NCBI GenBank assembly: GCA_016927675.1
Contig: JAFGMF010000148.1
Location: 1-7,980 of the forward strand
Direction: 5' to 3'
DNA: 7,980 nucleotides
DNA from: Candidatus Cloacimonadota bacterium
GTDB taxonomy: Bacteria; Cloacimonadota; Cloacimonadia; Cloacimonadales; TCS61
In this document: positions 1 through 6,390 of the stretch, in pieces
How the letters are laid out: the number at the start of each line of letters is the position of its first letter
How positions within the stretch are numbered: position 1 is the stretch's first letter
Made by a program: the position numbers and the translations under genes
The notes under the pieces: model-generated
What the model saw: the letters and a program-made list of their open reading frames with translations, nothing else
What the model was told of the DNA's origin: nothing
Database searches by the model: none

Positions 1-137
1 TGATTTAATTCTCCTGGTTCCAGGCCCGCGCTTTCCACCAGAAACAGCTCTGCGCCATGGTGTTTCAACAGAGCTTCAGCCATCTGGCTGCGAGCCGAGT
101 TGTGAATGCAGACGAATAAGACTTTTATTCTGTTCAT
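1..137 (-). CDS. Arsenate reductase / low-molecular-weight phosphatase family protein (partial, N-terminus only)
   Basis: Only the first 45 residues are inside the window; the gene runs off the left edge. The start ATG at 137-135 has a strong AGGAGGT Shine-Dalgarno at 155-149, with 11 bases between. The protein opens with a short beta strand (KVLFV) and then the CIHNSARS P-loop: Cys10, five residues, Arg16, Ser17. This is the C-x5-R-S active site of the LMW protein tyrosine phosphatase fold. The following SQMAEALL is the usual continuation in thioredoxin-coupled arsenate reductases (ArsC, S. aureus pI258 type) and related phosphatases. Cys10 would be the nucleophile that attacks arsenate or a phosphoester. 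The further cysteines that separate true arsenate reductase from phosphatase lie outside the window, so the exact activity is open. It is transcribed divergently from the glycosyltransferase gene. Family membership is confident; the function is less so. Confidence 0.85.
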   Translation of the reverse strand, partial: MNRIKVLFVCIHNSARSQMAEALLKHHGAELFLVESAGLEPGELN

Positions 138-240
138 AATTCTGCTGTACCTCCTAAAATATTACTCCTTTTTTGTACACAAGTTTTGTTAATTTATGAT
201 AAAAAAATGTATTTTTCTCAGATCTATTTTACCAGATTTT

Positions 241-325
241 GATTATTAACAGAATGTTAACAATTAATTTAAAATTTACTAACAAAATAATCGTATAAAT
301 TGATAAATTAATTTTGGAGGTATTA
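241..325 (+). promoter_or_regulatory. Candidate promoter and 5' leader of the PHP-GT4 gene
   Basis: This is the downstream part of a 188-bp AT-rich gap between two divergent genes. A TATAAA at 294-299 could serve as a -10 box, placing a transcription start around 305 and giving a very short leader, but no good -35 box lies 16-18 bases upstream. An alternative pair is TTAACA at 257-262 and TAACAA at 280-285. A small palindrome, TTAAC-5 nt-GTTAA (246-260), lies where a regulator could bind. The GGAGG Shine-Dalgarno at 316-320 is clear and 5 bases from the ATG. The promoter boxes are weak and are inference only. Confidence 0.35.
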
Positions 326-2677
326 ATGGCAAAAGTTGATCTTCACTGCCATTCTTTTTATTCCGAACATCCATCGGAATGGTTTCTGCAGCGTCTTGGA
401 GCCAAAGAATCTTATACCGAACCTCAAGTAATCTACAACGAATTACTTGCCAAAGGAATGGATTTTGTTACCATCACTGATCATAATCGCATAGATGGAG
501 CTCTTATTCTGCAAGATAAATATCCCGGTAAAATAATCATAGGTTTGGAAAGTACAGCTTATTTCCCTGAAGATAACTGTAAGGTTCATATCTTGATATA
601 CGGATTAAACGAAGACCAGTTTGAGCAAATTCAACAGCTACGAACGAATATCTATAAATTAAGAGACTTCCTGAAAGAACAGAATCTTGCTCATGCTGTA
701 GCTCATGCAACATATTCTGTAAATGGCAGACTTACACAGATTCACCTGGAAAAACTGCTGCTGCTTTTCGATGTATTCGAAGGTATCAACGGCGGGAGAA
801 ATGAACTTCATAATAACAGCTGGTTGGAGATCATATCCAGTTTAACAGCAGAGCACATGATTGAACTTGAACAATTGCACGGCATCAAACCTTTCAGTGC
901 CAAATCCTGGCAGAAAGGCATCATCGGTGGTTCCGATGACCATGCCGGAATTTTTCTGGGAATGACCTATACCGAATCTCCGGCAGAAACTATCGAACAG
1001 TTTCTGACAGACATCCGGGATAAAAAAACTAAGGCTTCTGGCAGACACAATGATTATCAGGGACTGGCATTTTCTGTTTATAAAATTGCCCTGGAATTTG
1101 CCAAAACCAAGAGTGAAAACTTCTCCAATTCATTTTTCGGAAAACTGAGCGCTTATATCTATTCCGATTCTACTTTAAATTTTCTGCAAAAAATGAAACT
1201 GAAGAACATGAGCAGATCTTCTCAGAACCAAGACAACATGTTGCAGCATTCTTTCGTGCAACTGGTGGAAACGCTGCAAAAAGAAAAAAACGATAATATC
1301 GATAAAAGGCTGGAAATTGCTTACGAAAAAATATCGGATATCGTGGATAGTTTTTTTAAAGTCTTGTTTTCCTCTTTCGAAGAAAATGTAAGTCAAGGCA
1401 ACCTGGTTAAGATCATCAGAAATATTTCATCTTCGCTGCCGGGTATTTTTATGACTCTGCCATTTTACACAACGATTCATCATATGTATGCCAACCGTGA
1501 TCTGCTCGATAATATGGGCAGTAAATTCGGTGTAAAAAAAATATCCGGATCTGAAAATGTTCTCTGGTTCACAGACACGATTGGCGATTTGAATGGTGTT
1601 GCAGCAACCTTGAGCAAGGTTCATGAGATCTCCAGGCAGAAGAAATTCGCACTCAAGATCATCAGTTCTCACAAGCATAGAAAAGATGATGATAATTATA
1701 TCGATCTGCCGGTTATTTACAATTTCCATCTGCCATATTATGAAAATCAAAGCATCAAATTTCCATCTTTACTCAAGGCTATCAAAAAAATCTACGATTC
1801 AGCCCCGGCTAAGATCATCATTTCCACTCCTGGTCCCTTTGGCTTATTAGCTCTTCTGGCAACAAAACTATTTAATATTCCAAGTATCGGGATCTATCAT
1901 ACTGATTTTGCAGCTCAGGCTGAAGGTGTGAAAGGAGACGAATCCCTTATCTCACTAATGGAAAGCTATACTCACTGGTTTTACCAGCAGATGGATTTGG
2001 TGTATGTGCCTTCACAATCATATCTGGATATCCTTGAAGAACGCGGTATAGACAGATCAAAGATGAAGATATTTCCTCGTGGCATTGATGAAAATAAATT
2101 TTATCACAGTACACGGGATAGAGAATATCTTATTAATAAATATAATCTAAAAGATGGAAAATTCTTTCTCTATACTGGCAGAATATCGCATGATAAAGAT
2201 CTGACGATCATCCTGGAAGCGTTTAGCAATATCCTGAAATCCAGAAATGACTATTATCTTTTGCTTGTGGGAGACGGTCCTCACAAAGATGAACTATCCA
2301 GGATCTATGCAAACGATAATATCATCTTCACGGGAAGAAGAGAACGGAATGAGTTACAACGTTATTATTCCGGTGCTGATCTTTTTCTTTTCCCCAGCCG
2401 GACGGATACATTCGGAATGTCGGTTCTGGAAGCTCAAGCCTGCTGCTTACCCGCTCTGGTGAGTTCTGCAGGTGGTCCCAAAGAAATAATCATCGATGGC
2501 GAAACAGGTTTTGTACTCAAAGAAAATTCTATCGAAAAATGGCAAGATAAAATGCTCGAAGTTATCGATCAAATGGATAATGACAGTGAATTTCGGCTGC
2601 AACTGAAAACCCGCAGCAGAGAAAATGTCTTATCTAAGTCCGGTTGGGACACGTTCTTTCGTGAATTCATCAACTAG
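326..2677 (+). CDS. PHP-domain / GT4 glycosyltransferase fusion protein
   Basis: A 783-residue, two-domain protein. The ATG at 326 is chosen because GGAGG lies at 316-320; a TTG at 314 is also in frame but overlaps that site. Residues ~1-235 form a PHP metal-dependent phosphoesterase domain: DLHCH (His7, His9), TDHN (Asp52, His53), Glu75, His88, HAVAH (His123, His127) and GSDDHAG (Asp204, His206). These match the order of PHP ligand positions, so it looks catalytically intact. Residues ~236-405 are mostly helical and not recognised. Residues ~412-783 are a GT-B fold, GT4-type transferase: DLNGVAATL (from Asp421) is the N-terminal glycine loop, GRISHDKDL (from Gly618) carries the basic donor-phosphate residues Arg619 and Lys624, and TDTFGMSVLEA (Asp694 to Glu701) is the donor-site motif. 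No signal peptide or membrane helix is evident, so it is probably cytoplasmic or peripheral at the membrane. A likely role is to transfer a sugar to a lipid or phosphorylated acceptor, with the PHP domain removing a phosphate. That coupling, and the substrate, are inference. It is monocistronic, with its own terminator. Confidence 0.9.
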   Translation: MAKVDLHCHSFYSEHPSEWFLQRLGAKESYTEPQVIYNELLAKGMDFVTITDHNRIDGALILQDKYPGKIIIGLESTAYFPEDNCKVHILIYGLNEDQFEQIQQLRTNIYKLRDFLKEQNLAHAVAHATYSVNGRLTQIHLEKLLLLFDVFEGINGGRNELHNNSWLEIISSLTAEHMIELEQLHGIKPFSAKSWQKGIIGGSDDHAGIFLGMTYTESPAETIEQFLTDIRDKKTKASGRHNDYQGLAFSVYKIALEFAKTKSENFSNSFFGKLSAYIYSDSTLNFLQKMKLKNMSRSSQNQDNMLQHSFVQLVETLQKEKNDNIDKRLEIAYEKISDIVDSFFKVLFSSFEENVSQGNLVKIIRNISSSLPGIFMTLPFYTTIHHMYANRDLLDNMGSKFGVKKISGSENVLWFTDTIGDLNGVAATLSKVHEISRQKKFALKIISSHKHRKDDDNYIDLPVIYNFHLPYYENQSIKFPSLLKAIKKIYDSAPAKIIISTPGPFGLLALLATKLFNIPSIGIYHTDFAAQAEGVKGDESLISLMESYTHWFYQQMDLVYVPSQSYLDILEERGIDRSKMKIFPRGIDENKFYHSTRDREYLINKYNLKDGKFFLYTGRISHDKDLTIILEAFSNILKSRNDYYLLLVGDGPHKDELSRIYANDNIIFTGRRERNELQRYYSGADLFLFPSRTDTFGMSVLEAQACCLPALVSSAGGPKEIIIDGETGFVLKENSIEKWQDKMLEVIDQMDNDSEFRLQLKTRSRENVLSKSGWDTFFREFIN

Positions 2678-2746
2678 TTAGTTAAAATTAACCAGCTTTT
2701 CAATTAATCAAATAAAGCTAAAACATCGCCATTTACTCACCATTCA

Positions 2747-2792
2747 CGGATCAGGCAGATTTCTTCCAGCTCTTTCTGATCCGCTTTTTTTT
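2747..2792 (+). terminator. Rho-independent terminator of the PHP-GT4 gene
   Basis: A perfect 8-bp stem, CGGATCAG (2747-2754) pairing with CTGATCCG (2776-2783), is followed by C and then eight T (2785-2792). The 21-nt loop is long but can form a few inner pairs (AGA with TCT). It lies 69 bases after the stop codon. The T tract is on the plus strand only, so it acts on rightward transcription. Confidence 0.85.
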
Positions 2793-3042
2793 GCTTAAAA
2801 AAATTTAGATTGTGTTTCCGGATATTTTTCCGGATCTTGAATGTCTTTATATTATGTGATAATAATTCCCGTTTTCATTTTTGATAACCAGATGGAAACA
2901 ATTCCATCATTCTCTGGGTGAATTCGAAAGCAGCGATAGGGATCGTCGTGTTCGTTTTTTTACACATTGTCATGTCCGGTACAGAATATATCGCAGATTA
3001 TATTCCGGTCAGGCAATAAATTGCAGAAAGCATTTCCCATTC
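2793..3042. other. Intergenic stretch without a convincing gene
   Basis: This is the 250 bp between the two convergent terminators. No reading frame on either strand has a good ribosome binding site together with recognisable protein content. It holds two small inverted repeats. TCCGGA-6 nt-TCCGGA (2817-2834) lacks a T tract. GATGGAA-4 nt-TTCCATC (2891-2908) is a perfect 7-bp hairpin that can be extended by CCAG (2888-2891) pairing with CTGG (2915-2918) across a bulge. A 32-codon minus-strand frame (2973-2875) starts with ATG but has no clear Shine-Dalgarno. The stretch may be spacer or the remains of a decayed gene. Confidence 0.6.
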
Positions 3043-3079
3043 AAAAAAAAATCCCCTTCCTGAGAGGTAGGAAAGGGAT
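3043..3079 (-). terminator. Rho-independent terminator of the pst-phoU operon
   Basis: Read on the minus strand, a 10-bp stem (arms 3079-3070 and 3060-3051, one G-U pair) closes a 9-nt loop (3069-3061) and runs straight into nine T (3051-3043). It begins 22 bases after the TAA of the last phoU. This is a textbook intrinsic terminator and marks the operon's 3' end. Confidence 0.95.
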
Positions 3080-3101
3080 GCCTGGATTATTGGATAGGAG
3101 G

Positions 3102-3758
3102 TTAGTAATCCAGATCTGTATGATGTTTAATGACCGTACCTTTGGCTATGTAAATGGTTTCTTCTGCTATATTGGTGGAGAGATCGGCAATTCTTTCCAG
3201 GTTTGCTGATATACTATTGATATTAAAAGCCCGTTTAATCGTAGCCGGATCATCGATCATGTAGGTAATCAACAGCCGGTAAATCTGTTCTCTCAGATCG
3301 TCCACAATATCATCGTCAATACAGACCTGTTTCGCCAGTTGAACGTCTTCTTCGACAAATGCTTTGATGGTATTACGCAGCATTTTCTGAGTTTCTTCCG
3401 CCATGGTTGGAATATTGATCAGTTTTTTGATAAATGGTTTTCTGATCAGATATTGAGACCGTTTTGCTATATTTACAGCAAGATCACCCATTCTCTCCAG
3501 ATCATTGTTCATGGCAATGATCATCAGGATAATGCGAAGATTTTTTGCTTCAGGTTTCTGCAATGCGATCAACGAAATGGAATCTTCTTCGATTTCAAGC
3601 TCTCTGTGATTTATCTTATCTTCAAGTTTAAAAACATTTTCCAGTTTTGATTCATCTCGTTCAAGCAATCCTTCCACTGAAGTTGCTATCATTAATTCCA
3701 CAAGGTTAGCCTGTTCTATTACGGCTTTCTTTAATTCCTGTATTGCTTCTATGATCAT
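3102..3758 (-). CDS. phoU: PhoU-type phosphate signalling protein (distal copy)
   Basis: A 218-residue, all-helical protein of the usual PhoU length. PhoU consists of two repeats of a three-helix bundle, each with an E(D)xxxD metal-binding motif. Here they are DLERMGDLAVNIA (Glu88, Asp92, Asn96) and NLERIADLSTNIAE (Glu188, Asp192, Asn196), both intact. PhoU proteins act in the cytoplasm, binding metal clusters and connecting the Pst transporter to the PhoR-type sensor kinase, and they restrain phosphate uptake. The ATG at 3758-3756 is preceded by GGAGAG at 3767-3762. It is the last gene of the operon, 135 bp after pstS, ahead of a strong terminator. The spacing, hairpin and own ribosome binding site suggest its level may be set apart from the coupled genes upstream. 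It is a diverged paralogue of the phoU between pstB and pstS. Confidence 0.95.
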   Translation of the reverse strand: MIIEAIQELKKAVIEQANLVELMIATSVEGLLERDESKLENVFKLEDKINHRELEIEEDSISLIALQKPEAKNLRIILMIIAMNNDLERMGDLAVNIAKRSQYLIRKPFIKKLINIPTMAEETQKMLRNTIKAFVEEDVQLAKQVCIDDDIVDDLREQIYRLLITYMIDDPATIKRAFNINSISANLERIADLSTNIAEETIYIAKGTVIKHHTDLDY

Positions 3759-3794
3759 TTACTCTCCTACAAAAAATATTTTTATTAATAAATC

Positions 3795-3825
3795 ATATAG
3801 TGGATTAATCAGCTATCCACTCTAT
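3795..3825 (-). other. Hairpin in the pstS-phoU spacer
   Basis: AGTGGAT (3799-3805) pairs with ATCCACT (3815-3821) around a 9-nt loop. After one mismatch, three more pairs (ATA 3795-3797 with TAT 3823-3825) extend the stem. No run of T follows on either strand, so it is not a standard terminator. In the minus-strand transcript it would lie in the leader just upstream of the phoU ribosome binding site. It could be an mRNA-stabilising or processing structure, or a DNA operator; the sequence does not decide. Confidence 0.5.
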
Positions 3826-3893
3826 TAGAAAGATAAATTTGATGATTTTTTTCGTATTCCGGGCAAACATGCTCATTAATCTGGATCTATTTT

Positions 3894-4886
3894 TTAGTAA
3901 GTAATATCATTTAACATGTTCTGAGCTTTGACAGCTATATCGGAAGGCAACCGTGAGTAAAGCAGAGATTCATTAATCTCCTGACCATCGGTGAGCATCC
4001 AGTTCAATAATCTGATCAACCTTTCGGCTTTTTCACTGCCCAGATAGCTGAGATCTCGATAGAGAATAATCCAGCTGAAACCGCTGACGGGATAGCCATA
4101 TTCAGAATTGGAATTGGTTAGATAAACTTGAGTATCAGCAGGAATTTCTGTATTTGAAGCCAGGGCAATACTCGAGGGATCGGGTAGAATAAAATTGCCG
4201 GTTGAATTTTGAATTCTGGCATAGGCAAGTTTGTTTGCAACAGCATAATGAAGACAGATAAAACCGACAGAACCCGGTGTTTCAGCTATCAGATTTGCAA
4301 CATCACTGTTGCTTCCTGCAGAAAGAGCAAAGAACTCCTTGAGTGGATTTTTCTCTCTTGTTGCCCATTCAGAGTTAACTTTACTCAGATAATCAGCAAA
4401 GATCCGGGTCGTTCCGCTGTCATCAGAACGACTGATTACCAGAATTCTTTGATTGGGTAAAATGATATCTTTATTAATGTCCTTTATTCGCTGATCATTC
4501 CAGTAAATAATCTCACCTTGAAAGATCATGCTCAAGATATCCGGAGTAAGATCTAAGACAGGATTAGCCGGAAGATTATAGGCAATAGCCACACCTCCCA
4601 GACAAACAGGCAGATAAAAAACTTCCCGGTTCCATTCTTCTTTCTCAGAGATCATATCACTGGCTGCAAAATCGACGCTTTTCTCCATCAACTTGTAAAT
4701 ACCGCCACCGGAACCGATGGCTACATAATGAATTTTTTCACCTGTCTTCTTGGTATATTCACTGAACATTTTTCGATAAAGTGCTTCTGGTAAAGTTGCC
4801 CCAGCACCCTGGACAGATTTATCGCTGTTCACGCAGGCTGACAGCAGAAGGCAGATCGATAACAAACACATATTGATCTTATTCAT
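3894..4886 (-). CDS. pstS: Phosphate-binding lipoprotein PstS
   Basis: The substrate-binding protein of the high-affinity phosphate ABC importer. The 330-residue precursor has a lipoprotein signal peptide: Lys3, a hydrophobic core, and the lipobox LSAC with Cys18 as the lipidated residue. Mature PstS would thus be membrane-anchored in the periplasm or on the cell surface. The phosphate-binding elements line up with E. coli PstS: GAGATLP (27-33, Thr31), GSGGG (58-62, Ser59), AASD (74-77, Asp77) and RSDDSGTT (153-160: Arg153, Ser157, Gly158, Thr159). One difference is Leu32 where E. coli has Phe. The ATG overlaps the TGA of the upstream phoU (ATGA, 4886-4883), with GGGGAG about 8 bases before it, so translation is probably coupled. 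Finding pstS after pstB and phoU, not ahead of pstC, is unusual; another pstS may exist upstream of the window. Confidence 0.95.
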   Translation of the reverse strand: MNKINMCLLSICLLLSACVNSDKSVQGAGATLPEALYRKMFSEYTKKTGEKIHYVAIGSGGGIYKLMEKSVDFAASDMISEKEEWNREVFYLPVCLGGVAIAYNLPANPVLDLTPDILSMIFQGEIIYWNDQRIKDINKDIILPNQRILVISRSDDSGTTRIFADYLSKVNSEWATREKNPLKEFFALSAGSNSDVANLIAETPGSVGFICLHYAVANKLAYARIQNSTGNFILPDPSSIALASNTEIPADTQVYLTNSNSEYGYPVSGFSWIILYRDLSYLGSEKAERLIRLLNWMLTDGQEINESLLYSRLPSDIAVKAQNMLNDITY

Positions 4887-5554
4887 CTGATCATCTCCCC
4901 GTTTCCAGTTTCAGCAAATCTGTAGCTATGTTTCAGAATATCTCCTCTGCAGATATAGATAGTATTTTCTGCAATATTAGTGGAAAGATCTGCGATCCTT
5001 TCATAATTCTGAGAAATACGCTTGATATGCAGAGCTGATTCCACTGTGACCTTCATATCGCTGATTAATATATTAAATATTTGATCATGCAATCTGTCAA
5101 TAAAATGATCTTGTTCTCTTATTTTAAGAGCCAGTTCGATATCTTCATAGATAAAGGCACTTATGGCATTTTGCAGGATTTTTTTCGTTTCTTTTGCCAT
5201 TTCTGCCAGTTTGATGATCGGTTTATCGACAGGTTTGTACAGCAAAAATCCGTAACTTTCGCTAATCTTTACAACCAGGTCTGCCATTCTCTCCAGATCG
5301 ATATTGATCTTCATAACAGCCATTACCATACGCAGATTCTTGCATTCCGGATTATGCAAAGCTATCAGGTTCATGCAGTATTCATCTATTTCATTATCCA
5401 TTCGATCGACAACAGTTTCCAGAGCTGCCACCTGTTTCCAGTTCTCAGGTTTTTTGGTGATGTACCCGGTAATACTGAGTTCAAGAATATTTTCTACCAA
5501 AAGAGACTGTTCGATCAGCATTTTTTTTAGTTTGGAGATTCTTTCCGTAAGCAT
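4883..5554 (-). CDS. phoU: PhoU-type phosphate signalling protein (proximal copy)
   Basis: 223 residues from the ATG at 5554-5552. That start is preferred over a TTG at 5560 because the protein then aligns without gaps to the distal PhoU over its first ~100 residues (MLTERISKLKK against MIIEAIQELKK). Upstream there is only a weak GGA at 5571-5569, which would in fact suit the TTG better, so the start is not certain. Two metal-site repeats are present: DLERMADLVVKIS (Glu88, Asp92) and YERIADLSTNIAE (Glu185, Asp189, Asn193). In the first repeat the usual Asn is Lys96, a difference from the paralogue. The gene lies 11 bp after pstB and overlaps pstS by 4 bp, the normal position for the PhoU that serves a Pst transporter. 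It probably connects PstB to phosphate sensing and restrains uptake. The C-terminal tail beyond the second repeat differs from the other copy. Confidence 0.94.
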   Translation of the reverse strand: MLTERISKLKKMLIEQSLLVENILELSITGYITKKPENWKQVAALETVVDRMDNEIDEYCMNLIALHNPECKNLRMVMAVMKINIDLERMADLVVKISESYGFLLYKPVDKPIIKLAEMAKETKKILQNAISAFIYEDIELALKIREQDHFIDRLHDQIFNILISDMKVTVESALHIKRISQNYERIADLSTNIAENTIYICRGDILKHSYRFAETGNGEMIR

Positions 5555-5565
5555 GATCAAATCAA

Positions 5566-6390
5566 TTATCCAAAAACACCGCTGAGATATGCTTCCGTGC
5601 GTTTGTCTTTGGGTACTGTAAACATTTTCTTTGTTTTTTCAAATTCCACCATTTCTCCCAGATACATGAAGGCTGTATAATCTGAGATTCTGCCGGCTTG
5701 AGCAATATTATGGGTCACAATGAGAATAGTCACCTTGTTTTTCAGTTCAAGACATAATTCTTCGATTCTGGATGTAGATTGCGGGTCCAGAGCTGAAGTC
5801 GGTTCATCCAGCAGAATAATATCAGGGTCATTTGCCAGAGCCCGGGCGATACAGAGTCTTTGCTGCTGACCACCGGATAGTGACATTGCGGATGCGTTGA
5901 GTCTGTCTTTCACTTCATCCCACAACCAGGCATTTTTTAAGCTGTTCTCGACAACTTCATCGATATTTTTCTTTTTTTCTCCACGTACTCTCAACCCATA
6001 GGCTATATTATTATATATGGTTTTAGGAAAGGGATTGGGTCGTTGAAAAACCATGCCAACTTTGGTCCTGACTCTGGTAATATCAGTTTTTGGTTCATAA
6101 ATATTTTCTTCATTCAGGAGAACTTTGCCTTTGATCTTTGCTTCAGGTATCAGATCGTTCATCCGATTGAAGCATCTGAGCAGAGTTGATTTCCCGCAAC
6201 CTGATGGTCCGATCAAAGCTGTAACTTTCTTATCATAGATCGGGATATTCACATCGACTAGAACATGTTTGTCCGAAAACCAGAGGTTCAGATCTTCAGT
6301 GCGGATATGAGCAATTCCTGCAACAGATTCTGGCTTTTTTTTATTATCGAGTTCATTGTTAATCGTATTTGAAGTCTGATTAATTACCAT
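5566..6390 (-). CDS. pstB: Phosphate ABC transporter ATP-binding protein PstB
   Basis: The ATPase that drives phosphate import, working as a dimer on the cytoplasmic face of PstC/PstA. All ABC motifs are intact in the 274 residues: Walker A GPSGCGKST (61-69), the Q-loop VFQRPNPFP (Gln116), the signature LSGGQQQR (171-178), Walker B IILLDEP (191-197, Asp195, Glu196) and the switch His227 in VTHN. FQRPNPFP and the C-terminal YLSG-FG ending are typical of PstB. Roughly 30 polar residues precede the first beta strand, slightly longer than usual, but the ATG at 6390 has an AAGGA upstream (about 11 bases), so the start is kept. It overlaps the end of pstA by 7 bp and is followed 11 bp later by phoU. 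Confidence 0.97.
   Translation of the reverse strand: MVINQTSNTINNELDNKKKPESVAGIAHIRTEDLNLWFSDKHVLVDVNIPIYDKKVTALIGPSGCGKSTLLRCFNRMNDLIPEAKIKGKVLLNEENIYEPKTDITRVRTKVGMVFQRPNPFPKTIYNNIAYGLRVRGEKKKNIDEVVENSLKNAWLWDEVKDRLNASAMSLSGGQQQRLCIARALANDPDIILLDEPTSALDPQSTSRIEELCLELKNKVTILIVTHNIAQAGRISDYTAFMYLGEMVEFEKTKKMFTVPKDKRTEAYLSGVFG

Noticed and set aside
314..325. TTG start four codons upstream of the glycosyltransferase ATG
   Set aside because: The TTG overlaps the GGAGG ribosome binding site that serves the ATG at 326.
2817..2834. TCCGGA inverted repeat as a second terminator
   Set aside because: The stem is only 6 bp and no T run follows on either strand; a proper terminator already lies just upstream.
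2881..3063. 60-codon plus-strand frame between the convergent units
   Set aside because: No Shine-Dalgarno, arginine- and lysine-rich chance-like composition, and its end runs into the operon terminator stem.
5081..5530. 149-codon open frame on the plus strand opposite the proximal phoU
   Set aside because: It is antisense to a well-supported PhoU gene, has unnatural composition rich in Phe, Cys and His, and no recognisable domain; a similar frame (3339-3650) lies opposite the other phoU, as expected from shared codon patterns.
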